Part shown: positions 22,586-35,600 of the stretch, one piece after another
How positions within the stretch are numbered: the first letter of the stretch is position 1
Layout of the letters: each line of letters begins with the position of its first letter
Source of the DNA: Hyaloscypha bicolor E
Taxonomy: Eukaryota > Ascomycota > Leotiomycetes > Helotiales > Hyaloscyphaceae
DNA: 64,000 nucleotides
Direction: 5' to 3'
Assembly: GCF_002865645.1 (NCBI RefSeq)
Contig: NW_020194684.1
Location: forward strand, 961,308-1,025,307
Translations under genes and position numbers: made by a program
The notes under the pieces: generated by a model
Databases searched by the model: none
What the model saw: the letters and a program-made list of their open reading frames with translations, nothing else
What the model was told of the DNA's origin: nothing

Positions 22586-25500
22586 CTTTATTTAAAACTA
22601 CTTATAAAGCTAATACTTTAGTAAAACTTCAGAGAATATAAAAGCTAGTAATAAGAAATACTCGAAACTATATATAGAAGCTAGAATATTAACTTAATTA
22701 ATTAATACCAGAAATTATTTGGGTTTTCCTAAATCCGGTTTAAGAAAAGAAAACTATTAGATTTTTCTATTATATAAAGATTTAGAAATAAGACTTCTAG
22801 TAATTAATTAGATAAATAAATAGCTATATAAAGCTAAAATAATATATAAAGCCCTTTAATAGCTATGGAAAGCTTTTATAATATAGTTTTAATAGCTATT
22901 AGAGCTAGCTATATAATAAGTAAACTTAATAATAATCTAGCTATATAAATTAAATTAATTAATAAATATATAATAATCTCAAATCTTTTATAAATATAGA
23001 TATTTATTTTATTTTATATATTTCTTTAGTTTTCTTTTATAAAATAACTAAAAGCTTGCCTTTTAAATTCTAATAAATTTAATAAAAATAACTTAGTTTC
23101 ATATTTCTAGTTTATAGAATTTTTATAGGTAAAGCTAGAGATTAATAAAAAGATAATTAGTAAGAAGAAAAAAAGAGTTTAGTATAGACTTAGTTATTTA
23201 TCTAAAAGAATAATAAATTAAATATATTTATAACTAGAATATATCTAGAAAAAAGAAAAGTTTATAATTAAAGAACTATTTAAATAAATAAATCTAGCCT
23301 TTTATAACTTATAGAAATAATAGAAAGTTTTAGGAAAATTAAATCGAATTTAGTAAAGATTAATTTTTTTAGGCAAATTTTTAAGTAATTTTAATTATTT
23401 AATTCTAGAAATAAAAGAATAGAAATAGTAAAATAAAATTAAGAAAGAATATTTTAAAGCTACTATTATAATTAAGCTTATAAAAGAAATAATAGAAATA
23501 AAAAAGAAAGAGTTATATAAGAAATATTATTTTTAGTTATAAATAATTAATAACTAGTTAGCTAAAATTAAAAATATAAAAGCCTGCTATCTAAACTAAT
23601 TAAATAAGAGGCTTAAGAATTCTTTTTTACTTAAAACTATCTTATTTATTTAGCTAATAAAATAAAAGTCTATTATAAATAATATAAGATAATAATTAAG
23701 AAATATTTCTAATTAGGCCTCTTTAGATAAAATTAATTAGTAAAAGAAGAAAAAATTCTGCCTTTAATATAATTAAAATAACTATTTTATATATAATTAT
23801 TAAATAAAGCTATATTTGAGCTTTTTTTCCTAAACTAATAAATAAAAAAATAAAAAAGAGAAAAAATAGCTAAAAGTAAAAACAAAAAGTATAAAGATAT
23901 TAAAAATAGCTTTAAGAAAAACAAAAATAGCTTAAGAAAAGAATAGTAATATCTTAGATAAAAATAAAAGTAAAAATAAAAAGAACTTGAATTTATTTAA
24001 TTCGGGAAAAGATTAGCTTCTAATAAAAGTCGCTATTAGAAATATATAAAAATAAAATTAGATTAATAAGTTTAGAAATAATTTTAGAAAAATATAATTA
24101 GATTTTCTTTTTTTATATTAGTAGTAATTAATAAAGAGTATTTTATATAAATTCTTATTAATAATAGATATATATTATATGAAATAATTAATTCTTATTT
24201 TACTAGTTAATATAACCTCTAGTATATACTAATTACTTCTAAATAAATAAAGGCTTTTAATAAAATAATATCGGATATAATTAGAAAAATAGTAATATTT
24301 AGTATAAATATTAATAATTACTATAAATCTTATATCTTTTTTTATATAGTTCCCAAGATTTTTAGCTTAGATATAATCTTAAATATATAGTAGTTTTATT
24401 TATAAAATATATAAATTTATAATTCGAGGTTAGAGCTATTTGTTACATGGCAACTGCGTACTAGTAGTCACGTGCAGGCTCACGTGACTACATTCCTGTA
24501 TTTAAGCTTTGGCCACTCGTGCCACACCTCTCTTTCCTTCCAAGAATCTATTTATTATTATTATAATACAATAATAATGTTTTATTATAATACTATTTAT
24601 TTTATTATTAGAAACCTTAATATAAAATAGAATAAACAAGTTACTAGCTTTTAGTCTATAAATAATAAATTATATATAAATCTCAGTAGCTTTATTTTCT
24701 TATCTAATAAAAAAAAGTAAAAAAAGAAATATAAAAGTTTTTTTTAGTTAGTTTAATAAATATTTAAAAAGCTCTAATTTGGAAAAAGAGAACTAATTCT
24801 TATATGAAGCTCCCGGAATAATATAAGAGCTTCTAAAAAAACATTTTATCTAATTAAAATAAAGAAGTTATTACTTATTTAGAACTAAGAAATTAACTAT
24901 TAGATTAAATTAGAAGAAGTTAATAAAAAAGAACCCGTTATATTATATAGCCTATTATATAATATATCTCGAAACAAGCTTTTAATACTATAGAAAATAC
25001 TTATAAAACTATTAGATAAAGAATTTATTTAAATAAGCTACTTTTCTATTATTATTTCTATTTTTCTCATATAAAAACCTAATAGAAAATTACAGTTTTA
25101 TATAAATTACTAGAGCCTAATTAAGCTTATAAAAAAAACTAGTATTTGCTTTTATTAATTTATAAAACTTTTCGGAATATTAGATAAATAAAATAGTTTA
25201 TAAAGCTTAATATTATAATAGTTTTCTATAAGATTTAGATTACTAAAATAAATAAATAAAAAATAGCCTTTTATATAAAATATAAACTATATAAATAGTT
25301 AGTAATTTCCTAAATAAATTCTATTTTACTTATTAGAATTAAAAAAGAATATTATAAGTATATATAAATAATTCTCTAATAATTCCAAGAAGCAGATCTC
25401 TAGCTAAATATTAATAAATACGAATTTAAAATCAAATTAATAAAATATTTAGGATTTATTATAAAAGCCAGAAAAGGCATTTATATAAACTTAATAAAAA

Positions 25501-27873
25501 TTAAAGCTATTCTAAGTTAAAAAGCCCCGAAATTAGTAAAAGATATATAAAGCTTTTTAGGATTTACTAATTTCTATTAATATTTTATTCGAGAGTTTTC
25601 AGAAATTATTTAATTATTATTTAACTTTATATATAAGAATTGGATATTTTATAAATAAATAAAATAAAAACTACTTTCTAAAAGCTTAAGAAAATATTTA
25701 TTTTAGCTCTAATACTAGTATAATTTAATTATAACTAGAAAATAATTCTTGAAATAGACTTTTTTAAATAAAATATAAATAATATTCTTATATAAGTTAA
25801 TAGAAAGAAAATCTTATAATTTTATATCTTTTTCTTAAAAAAGAATAATTTTATAAAATATAATTATAAGATTTATAATTATTTATTATTTAGAGAAATA
25901 AAATATAAAACTAAGAAGTATTTACTAGTTTAAGATTTAAATAAACTATAAAAACCTAAAGTACTTTATAATAATATAAAAACTTATTAAATAGTAAATA
26001 AGATAATTTCTAATTCTTTTATAATATAATTTTGAGATCTTATATATTTTAGAAAAAAATAATAAATAAATAAATAAATTCTTAAAATAAGAATAGAACT
26101 TTTCTAATAAGAAAAAAAATTATTATTATTAGTCTAGAATATTATAACTATTAAAGCCAGAAACCTTTAGTAATCTCTCTAAAAATATAACTCTTATAAT
26201 ACTAATATAGATAAGAAAATAGATTAAGAAAAAGTTTATCTAGTTTTCTAAATCTAATCTAAAAAATAAAAAATAAAAAATAAATATCTAGTTAGAAAAC
26301 TAGTAGAATATAAAGGCCTAACTTATAAATATAAACTAGTAAAAGAATAAAGAGAAGGAAATAGAATTTCTTTTAGAATAAATTTTTTTTCTAAACCGGG
26401 CTTAAGAAATTAAGAATAAAATAAAAGCTATAATAGTAATAAATAAATAAAATAATAAATAGAAAATAGTATCTAAGATATATTATAAAAGCTTTAATAT
26501 AATATTCAAGAGAAAAACAAGCTATATTAGTCTATAGTTAAAATAGTATAGAAAAAGAAATAAATATTTCTAACTAATTTAAAAATTAAAGTATTAATAG
26601 AGAAATATTTATTATTTTAATTAGAATAACTTCTTTTCCGGAAATAATAATAGGTTCTTAATTCAAAAAAGCTTTATATAAAGCTAATTTAATAGATTTA
26701 TTACTCGATTTAGTATAGTTATTTAAAATAGAATATTATAAGTATTCTTTTTATATAATAATTCTTCTAGCCAAATATATTAAAATAAATATATTAGTTT
26801 ATATAGAACTATAATATATATAAAAGAAATAAAATATAAAGAAACCGCTATTAGAAATTCCTAAAGTCTTTTCTTATTCTAAATTAAATCTAGTAAGAGA
26901 TCTTAATTAACTTTATAATAGAACTTTTATTAAATAAAAAGTATACTAATATAATAGTTATTACAAATTACTTAGAAAAAGAAGTAATAATTAAAGCTAT
27001 AATAAATATTATAATAGAAATAATAATAAAATGGTTTATAAAAATCTATTATTAATAATATAGGCTTCCAAAAGTAATAGTTTCTAATTAAGAAAAGTAG
27101 TTTATAGAAGTATTATAAATTAAAATATATAAATTACTAGATATTACTTATTAATTATTTATTATATATTATTTTAAGATAAATAGATTTATAAAAAAAA
27201 ATAAACCAGATAATTAAGACTTTCTTTTATATTTTTATAGACTATAATTAAATAAACTAGATAATTCTTTTATTATATATTAAGTTAGTAATTAATAACT
27301 AAAATATCTTATTTATAAGTATTAGTTTATTTTTTCTATTTTATAAATATTATATTAAGCTAGTATAGTTCTAGAATAAAATTAGTAAAAAAGGCAAAGA
27401 ATTATTATTTATTTAAATAATAAATAATATTATATATAGACTCTATAATATATAAAAGTATATATAAACTATAATAATAATAGTCTAGTAATTTTAAAAG
27501 AAAGTAATAAACCAGAAAAGAAACTAGGTTCTGGAATTCAAAATTAGAAATAAAATCTAGTTTAATTTCTAAAATATTCGAATAAATAAACTAACTAAAA
27601 AGCTTAATATAAAGTATACTAAATATATAGTAATTAAAGTAATAAAAAGCTATAGTTTTTGGCTTAATACTTTTCTAGAAATATATAATATATTTTATAA
27701 TAAACTTATTACTAAACTAGTTTTAAGATAACTTATAACTATAATTATAATTTATAAATAATAAAATTAAAATTAAATGAATTCTTAATAGAAAGTATAT
27801 AAGATATAATTAAAAGCTTTTAAAAAAGTTATTTATAAAATAGAAGAATTATATATATTCTATATAGAAACTA
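22586..27873 (+). pseudogene. Gypsy C gag-pol pseudogene (plus strand, main block)
   Basis: This is a Ty3/gypsy element of a chromodomain-bearing type, different from A and B. Domains in order on the plus strand: gag core near 22.9-23.6 kb; a zinc knuckle CX2CX4HX4C at 23,759-23,800, in which only the first Cys survives and the other Cys and His codons are Tyr; protease-like region 24.1-24.4 kb; reverse transcriptase 24.9-25.6 kb, with a K-Y-L-G-F-I-I block and FLGFTNFYQYFIR-like segment; RNase H 25.7-26.1 kb; integrase 26.6-27.3 kb; and a chromodomain starting at about 27,800. Many Gln and Trp codons are now stops. The chromodomain is cut at 27,873 by the outer Helitron and resumes at 41,292. 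The 5' part is probably left of 9,361, separated by gypsy A. Confidence 0.82.
24441..24592. mobile_element. Small solo LTR (or LTR-like insertion) inside gypsy C protease region
   Basis: A 152-bp insert begins TGTTACATGG and ends TATAATA. CTATT stands immediately on each side (24,436-24,440 and 24,593-24,597), as expected for a 5-bp LTR target duplication. It is much less AT-rich than its host. It carries a perfect inverted repeat (GTAGTCACGTG / CACGTGACTAC, 24,464-24,491, 6-nt loop) and a TATTTAAGC TATA-like box. No full-length partner is in the window. Confidence 0.68.
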
Positions 27874-28210
27874 TCTTCTCTATATTATCCTATATTTAGG
27901 CCACCCTAAGCGGTTAGCTCACGGGGCTCCGTAAAAAAAAACGGGTCACGTGAGAAATACTAGAATTGCCCCCTTCTAGGGAATCGCGTATTAGAACGTG
28001 ATTATGTCCAAATCCTTAGGGCTCAGCTAGGGATTAAAGAGGAGAAGCTCAAGTATCTTGCTCTATATTTAAGTGGTTCTGGAATACGAGGGGCTTTTAT
28101 TATGATTTTTTAAGGCTCGGGGGAAAATCTTAAGCTAGGGGCCCCGTAAAAAGCACTAAAAAAAAATCCTGACCTCATATTACTTTCCTTTCCTTTTTCT
28201 CTTTATTACT

Positions 28211-29329
28211 ATGGACCCTCCCCGCTTTTGTACTTCCTATAAGCAGAACCGGCCTGCTTCTGACTTTATTACGGAGCGGGCTAAGCCATATAAGACTTGC
28301 TCTTACTATCAAGTTTATATCCTCCCCTTTTTTTGACTTAACTAACTAGTTAATAGGCCCGAAATACTACTAATTATACCTAGTAGTGCCCTGCCTTACA
28401 AGAACTTAATCCAAATGCCCTCCCTCCCTCCCGGCAATAATAATAATTAATTACGGACGTTACTACGGACAAGCCAGCCCTATAGCGCTAGTAACGGATT
28501 CATTAACCGTCCGTCGCGGCCCCCGTTTATGTTATAGAGGACCCTCCTACTAACCCATTTCCTATATGGCCTCTTGCCTTCCTCTCCTGCTTCCGGCCAG
28601 CTCCCGTATATACGACCGGTCCGCTTATGGCTTACTATATAGCTTACGAAGCCTTCCATTTTAGTTATATGAATAATTGCTTTGAGGCCTATTATAAGAA
28701 GGGCAATATAGCACTTCCTCTAATCCGTAAGCCTCCTCCATATCTCTCTTACCTCTTTATGGGTAATAACCCCTTTTGCCAGGCCTTCCGGACAAATATC
28801 CGGGTATATAATTATGCTTTTGCCTTTATATTAATTAGCTATAAGAAGGACGCCCGGATTAACTTCTTCTATAGGATCTAGTGCTTTTAGATCTATAGCA
28901 AGCTCTTCTACTTCTAAGGCCCGCTATAGCCTACTATATATGCCAAACCCTCCTTTATATAGCTTTTCTTCTATAACCCGCTCTTTATAACTAATATCCG
29001 GGCTACTAACTTCTCTCGCTTAGATTATGCAGTCCTTTTATAGCTTACGAATATACTTACGGACTATAATCCGTTTATTACGGTCTATAAGACAGCCTAT
29101 AAGTATCTTACGAGCTAGTAAACCAATTTCCGGGTCTTACTTAACCTATAAATACGCTTAATCCTCGAGTCAGGCGCGGATTATTATTATGAGAACCTCC
29201 CTATAAATAATAAGGTTATTATCCTTATCCCGGACAAGTATATGAATACGAGCCGCTATAATCTAGTACTAATAGTCTGCAAGGCAGGCCGCAAGCATTT
29301 ATAGCTATATATAATTAATATTATATATA
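28211..29329 (+). pseudogene. RepHel of outer Helitron, N-terminal part
   Basis: The ATG at 28,211 opens a Cys-rich N-terminus (F-C-T-S-Y-K-Q-N-R-P... and T-C-S-Y-Y), a CxxC...CxxC zinc-like motif with the second Cys of each pair changed to Tyr. Downstream is the Helitron_like_N region: a frame of 84 residues from 28,627, a segment with P-T-I-Y-A-K-P-S-F, and RLILESGADYYYENLP with V-I-L-I-P-D near 29,155-29,245. Helitron replication proteins combine this region with an HUH nuclease and a Pif1-type helicase for rolling-circle transposition. TAG/TAA stops at Gln positions break the frame. The frame stops at 29,329 because of the inserted Helitrons and continues at 37,683. Confidence 0.82.
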
Positions 29330-30177
29330 CGAGTAGCTCTTTAAATAATGCTTCTTAGTAATAAACTTTTTATAAACTTTTAATAAATTATATAAGAAAA
29401 AAAATAGCTTATAAATATATAAAATTATTCTTTTAATTTATATTTTAATAATTAAGATTTAAAATTAATAAATGTTTTATTTATAATTTCTTTTAAATTT
29501 TGAATTAAATTAAATTTAATTATTATTAAAATATTTAATAAAATAAAAATTATAATAAATTTAAACTTGAAATATTATTTAAATTAAAAACCTTTCTAAA
29601 GTTAATTTTTTTTAATTATTTATTAAAAAAGATTAACTTTTAAATTATAATATAATTATTAATAATTTTTTAAATAAATCTTAATATTCTTAATTATTAA
29701 ATTTTAATAATATAAGTACTTTAAATAAAAACTAAAATAAATAAGTTTAAAAAATTAAAGAATATTAATTTAAAATATTAATTTAAATATATATAAATTA
29801 TAAAAAAATAAAAGTTTACTAAGCTTTATATAAGATTTAAATTCTTTTATTAATAAGTATTATATAAAGAAAGATTTTAATAAAAGTAATTTATTAATAT
29901 TTTCTTTATATTTTTCTTTAATTTTATTTAAATATAAAACTATTATATTATATAATAAAATAAATTATTATTAAAAGTTAATATTTTTTAATATAAGTTT
30001 CTTTAATATAAAATTCTTTTATATAATATTTTTAATAAACTTAATATTATTAAATATATTAAAAATATAACTATTTTTAAAAAAAATTTAAAATTAAATA
30101 TTTAATAAAATATTTTAATAAAAATAAAATATAAAATAATATTTCTTAATATTTTATTTTTTAATATTTTTTATATT

Positions 30178-30300
30178 TCTTTTATACTTCTTATATTTCT
30201 TATATTTCTTATATTTCTTATATTTCTTATATTTCTTATATTTCTTATATTTCTTATATTTCTTATATTTCTTATTTTCTTATATTTTTTATATTTTTTA
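30178..30300. repeat. Tandem repeat, 9-bp period
   Basis: About twelve copies of CTTATATTT, decaying to T-rich variants at the right end. Confidence 0.85.
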
Positions 30301-31004
30301 TATTTTTTTGTATTTTTTATATCAGATATATTACTTAATTAATTTATAAGTAAACTTTCTTTTATTAATTTAATTTATAAATTCTTAACTTTAAACTTAA
30401 TATAATTTCTTTAAATTATTAAAATTATTAATTATATATTTTAATTATTTATATATTAAAACTTATATTTAGTAAACTTATTTTTATTTTATTTCTAAGA
30501 CAAAATTATTATATAAAAAATAATTAAAATTTATAAAATTTATTTTATAAGCTTTCTTACATCTTTTTTTTTTTTTTATATTTTTTTTTCTAAGCTTTAT
30601 TATATTTCTAAAGCTTTTTTTTAATTTTTATGAATATCGTATAACCTGTGGCTATTTAGTATAGTATTTCTTATAATCTTATATATTCTGTATAGATCTT
30701 CTATATTTTTTTATAATTTTATATAATTCTTATAATCTATATAGATTTTTATTAAGTTTTGTATTATATTTATAAGCTTTTTTTATAAATTTATAATTTA
30801 TAAAAAGTTAATTTCTTTTAATAAATAATTTAATTTTTTCTTTATATAACATATTTTTTAAATATTTTCTTTATTTATTTATTTATAAACTTTTTTGTTA
30901 TATTATTTAATAAACTTATATTTATAAATTTATATTATAATTATATTAATTAAATTTTTTTTTTTATTCAATTATATTATAAATATCATTTTATAACTTT
31001 ATTA

Positions 31005-31090
31005 TAAACTTTTATTTATAAACTTATATTTATAAACTTATATTTATAAACTTATATTTATAAACTTATATTTATAAACTTATATTTAAT
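31005..31090. repeat. Tandem repeat, 14-bp period
   Basis: Five to six copies of AACTTATATTTATA in tandem. Confidence 0.85.
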
Positions 31091-31199
31091 ATATTAAATT
31101 TAGTTTATTTTTATTTATTATTTCTAATATTAATTATATAAAAAAATTAATCAAAATTTATAAAAAGCCTTTTTAATAATAAAAGAAATAATATTTTTA

Positions 31200-32220
31200 T
31201 AAAGCTTTCTTAGCCTTTTCTTTTCTTTTTCTTTTTATTCTTTTTTAGGCCTTATTTATATTTATAAAGCTTTTTACTTTTCTTTATAAATTATTATAGT
31301 TTTTATTTATATATATAAAACTTTCTTTTTCTTTTTATAAATTCTTATAGCCTTATTTATATATATAAAGCTCTTTTCCCTTTTTTATAAACTCTTTTAA
31401 GCCTTATTTATACTCGTAAAGTTATTTTATATAAATTATTATAGCTCCCACTCCTATTTATAAAATTCTGTTTTTTTATAAGTTCTTTTAAGTTTTACTT
31501 GCCTTTATAAATTTCATATTACTTATATTCTTATACTTATAAAGCTCTTTTTTTCTTTTTATAAATTATTATAATTATTTTTCTTACTTATAATTCTCTC
31601 TAAATTATCTTATAAGCTTATAAAGCTTCTCTTTTCTTTATATAAATTCCTATAGCCTTACTTTTACTTATAAAGCTCTTTTTCTTTTATAAGCTTTTTA
31701 AACCTTATTTGCCTTAAGTTTCTTATTAATTATATTCTTAAATATAATTTCTTTTTAGCTTTTATTTATATTTATAAAGCTTTTTCTTTTTCTTAATAAA
31801 TTATTATAGCTTTTTTTATTTATATATAAAATTCTCTTTTTCTTTTTATAAATTCTTATAGCTTTATTTATATATATAAAGTTCTTTTCTTTTCTTATAA
31901 GCTTTTTTAAGCCTTATTTATTATAGCCCTTACTTTTATTTATAAAACTCTTTCTTTTTATATATTCTTTTAAGTCTTACTTATCTCTATAAGTAACTTA
32001 TTATTTATATTCTTATTTATAGCTTTTTTTTAGCCTTTATTTATATTTATAAAGCTTTTTCTTTTTTTATATAATTTATTATAGCTTTTTCTTTTATTTA
32101 TTATTTTTTCTAAGCTATCTTATAAGCTTATAAAGCTTCTTCTTTTCTTATATAAACCCTTATAGCCTTACTCTTACTTATAAAGCTCTCTCTTATATCT
32201 ATAAAACTTCCCTTAAGCTT
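31200..32220. repeat. Degenerate long-period repeats (TTATAAAGCT units)
   Basis: Variants of TTATAAAGCTCTTTTTC followed by TATAAGC/TATAAATT and TTATAGCCTTA recur roughly every 50-100 bp. It looks like an old satellite-like array altered by point mutation. Exact period and copy number were not determined. Confidence 0.5.
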
Positions 32221-32255
32221 GCTAGGTATTAGGATTATAGTATGTAATATATGGA

Positions 32256-32591
32256 AGTTTTAGTATTCCTCACGTGACCTGTATTTTTGGAAGCCTTGAG
32301 AGCTAGCCAGAGCCTTAAGAATTCCCCTTACCTCATTCCTCCCGAGCTTTAAAAAATCATAATAAAAGCCCCTCGCATTCCAGAACCACTCAAATACAGA
32401 GCAAGGTACTTGAGCTACTCCTCTCTAATCCCCAGCTAAGCGCTAAGGATTTGGACGCAATCGCGTTCCGATGCGCGATTCCCCAGAAGGGGGCGATTCT
32501 GGTATTCCTCACGTGACCCGTTTTTTTTTACGGAGCCCCGTGAGCCAACCGCTTAGGGTAGCCTGAATATAGGACAATATAGAGAAGAAGA
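32256..32591 (-). repeat. Helitron 5' terminal region, little-mutated copy
   Basis: Minus-strand 5' end of the non-autonomous Helitron. It contains GGGTCACGTGAGGAATACC near 32,490-32,525 and a second, related AGGTCACGTGAGGAATACT near 32,256-32,290. Homologous 5' ends are at 27,874-28,130 (plus) and 37,420-37,682 (minus). This copy keeps more G and C than either. Confidence 0.75.
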
Positions 32592-32677
32592 CGAGTTTAG
32601 GGCCGCTTTGCTAAAATTATTAATTGGCAGCCCTATGCAAGCTCCGGGGCCAATTAATAATTTTGCCCTAAACTCGT
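32591..32677 (-). repeat. 3' terminal double-stem hairpin of inner Helitron
   Basis: The outer stem is ACGAGTTTAGGGC (32,591-32,603) with GCCCTAAACTCGT (32,665-32,677), 13 bp perfect. The inner stem is AAAATTATTAATTGGC (32,613-32,628) with its perfect complement at 32,649-32,664, 16 bp. There is a 9-nt one-sided bulge and a 20-nt loop. The 3' end of the Helitron falls at the base of the outer stem, with G at 32,592. Confidence 0.9.
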
Positions 32678-35600
32678 CCCGAGTAGGGTTGGAATTAAAG
32701 GGGGTATGTGACTTGGTAAAGGCCTTTATAAATGGTATAAGAAAAAGAATAGCCCGTAAGTATATAAAGTCACCCGTAAGTAAGTCAAAAGCTAAGCAAG
32801 ACCCTGTAATATTTCTGGGTATATTATATTACTTATACGGTTTATATTAGGGGGTAAAAGAATATAAAGCCCTGCTTATAAGGTTACCCGTAAGGCTATT
32901 ATATAGAACTGGCCATAAGAAAAGACCGGCGACCGTAAATCCACTCCTACTGCCTTAAATAACTGGCCCTGTAACTTATTAATAGTTATTATAAAGGATA
33001 AAGCAAGTAGAAACTACTTACGGGAGAGCGTAAAAGACAGTTACTAATCCGTTAACTAGAGCTTAATCCGTGAAATCGTCCGTAATTAGCTATTAAAGTT
33101 ACTACCTAGTAGCCGTATGCGAATCAAGAATCTCCTAAAGCTATAAATCGACATCCGTAATCCGTTATAAAGCCCTTCCTATAGATAGAGATTCCGCAAG
33201 AATATTACAGGTATACTAATCTTGAGTTATACCTTGGAAAGAGGTAGATCTGGTAAATAGATACTTTATAAGATTTCTGGAAGTAATTCTGTAATTTCAG
33301 GATCCGCCTCGTTTATATTAGCCAAATCTACTATAAAATACATCTGTTCCTAGCTAGAAAGTATATCCAGGATTATTTAGTTAAGCTCGCAGACCGTATT
33401 ATTCAGGGTTAATAGGATTACCCGTCTACTAAAGGCCCGGTAATTACGTGGGGCTCGCAAGAGTCGGTCTCGCGGGTAGACGTAATTAATTAGGTCCGTA
33501 ACTAACTAGGCATATAGAATAAAAGGCGGGAGTATAATCTGCCTATTTAAGGACGGGTTATATAGTAGATAACTAATCTAGTTTACAAAATCCTGCTCGG
33601 ACGGGTTATTACGGACCTGTATATTAATCCGTAATAATAATTAATAGAGCCATAGCCAGATCTACGTCCGCTATAGGCAGGCCCGTACCGTATTGGCCCG
33701 CAAACCGTATAGGACTACTAGTAAGATCTGGGTAAAGTTTCTCCCGAGGATTACGGGTATCTTTCTAAAGAGAACATTATCCGCAACCGACCGTAAATTA
33801 ATTATTAGCTAGTATATTATCTTAAAGTAGTACTTATACTATATGAGTACCTTATCTCAGATAATTAGGTCTATAGATTACAAGAGAGCCCCGAGCCGGC
33901 TTATCTTAGTAATTATACTTATAGACGACTTATTAAGCTCGAGCGGGATCCGGAACTAGGAGTAAGACGTATATCTATCCGGGAGAAGAAAAGCCGTAAT
34001 ACCCGTTAATACTACGTATAGGACTATCTTACCTTAGTTATGGTAATAATAGTAGAGAATCTTATAAAGAAATGTCTTACTAGTCTTGCCCGGGCCTTAT
34101 AAGTAGAAGTGGGCCGTTTGCGAATTATCCGTAATTACTACTATAATTATCTAGAAGCAAGAGTACTAGTCTATATTTAGCTAGGCTTGTATTATAGTTA
34201 CTAGTAATATCTTATAGGTATAATTGACTTATAGATTAGCCATATAGTAGCTTATAATCTAGTTAAAAATATTCTTAGGTAAGGCAATATCCGTTAGTAT
34301 TTGCTAGAGATCCGCAAGGCCGAAACTAAGTAAGAAGAGGCCGTAATTATAGTAAGGATTAACTAAGGGTAGCGGGAAGTTAATTAACGGGTCGTAGGCG
34401 AGCTTACGGGCCAAGTTATTACAGAAATACTTCTTATACCGGTCCTAGATTACTCGTATATCCGTAATTAGTTACTAGCAAATACCTATAAGAAAGAGTA
34501 TTCGTAAACTATAGCCGGTTATTAATAAAATGGCCTCGTTAAAGTACTAGAACTATTCCTGATTATTCTTTATTAAGTTACGGGTAATATAGGTAGTATA
34601 ATATATGAAATAATAGATGCTCTTGACTAAGTAGAGCTTATTAAAGGACCGCGGACCGCATATAACTATTAGTAAGAGCCATAAGTAAAACCGCTCGCCC
34701 GAAACTAGGCTATAGTAATAAATATAGCTAATATTATACTCTTGCTTATAGGGCTTCTATATCTGGGTCTTAGTAATTTATATAAAGTACTATGGGAACT
34801 TATAATAGAGATACTAGTAGCCGTCCTCATGTATTATATTATACTTAAAGAAGGCTATTAAGGTTAAGCGGGTATTTGCGGCCTAGTTCGCGATCTGCTC
34901 AGGTAAGAGGTTAGCTATAAAGCAGACTATATATTACTTTGGGAAATAGATCGCGAGATATTAAACCGGGAGAAACTCCTAATATATTAGGCACTTAAAT
35001 AGGCGCCAGAAAGCCTCTATAGGGCCTATATACTAAGCCTAGAGATACTAGGTAATCTTATTATCTATTCCCGAGATAGTAATAATTATATAATCTATTC
35101 TCTTATAAATATACTTATAAATATACTTAATTACTTATACGAATATATAAACCTTAATATTAATATGCGAGTAGAACTTCTAGAGAAGATACGGGTTATA
35201 TGAAATAATCTAGTGGTTATTACAAATAACTTCCTGGCCTAGAAAGCCGGGTTTATAGACCATAAACATGCGGCTGTTATTCCGGTACTAGTACTCGGGA
35301 TACCTATTCTCGCGAATAATTATCGTAGCTATAAATGCCTTAGAGAACCTTTTCTAGCACGCGAGTAAGGCTATAGGTATACTACGGGCCATATACGGGG
35401 CTTTCGGATTATTATTAAGGCCATATGGCCCGTAAAACATCTGGCTAGTAATTATGGCCATAAGTTCGCCTATAAAATCTTATAACGGGTCTGGAAGCTC
35501 GGTATAAATAACCTTATTAACCAAATTAGGGATTAAGAAAATAGTATTTCTCCTAAGAAATAAGAGCAGGTATATATACGGGAGGCTATGCTTCTAGTAC

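Larger units (their letters stand above)
29330..32591 (-). mobile_element. Non-autonomous Helitron with AT-rich tandem-repeat body
   Basis: On the minus strand this 3,262-bp unit starts TCTTCTTCTCTATATTG at 32,591. For about 250 bp it matches the 5' ends of the two RepHel Helitrons, and it ends ...GCTACTCG at 29,330 before a host T. It lies exactly between the A at 29,329 and the T that now starts at 37,683, both belonging to the outer Helitron. The body has no RepHel coding; it is low-complexity AT-rich DNA. The 3' end shares ACTCG with the other two, but I see no comparable terminal hairpin. Confidence 0.7.

Noticed and set aside
29330..32220. Possible mitochondrial DNA insertion because of extreme AT content
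   Set aside because: No mitochondrial gene or tRNA is recognisable, and the borders fit a Helitron insertion.
32608..32850. 80-residue plus-strand ORF
   Set aside because: It lies on the strand opposite RepHel and covers the terminal hairpin.
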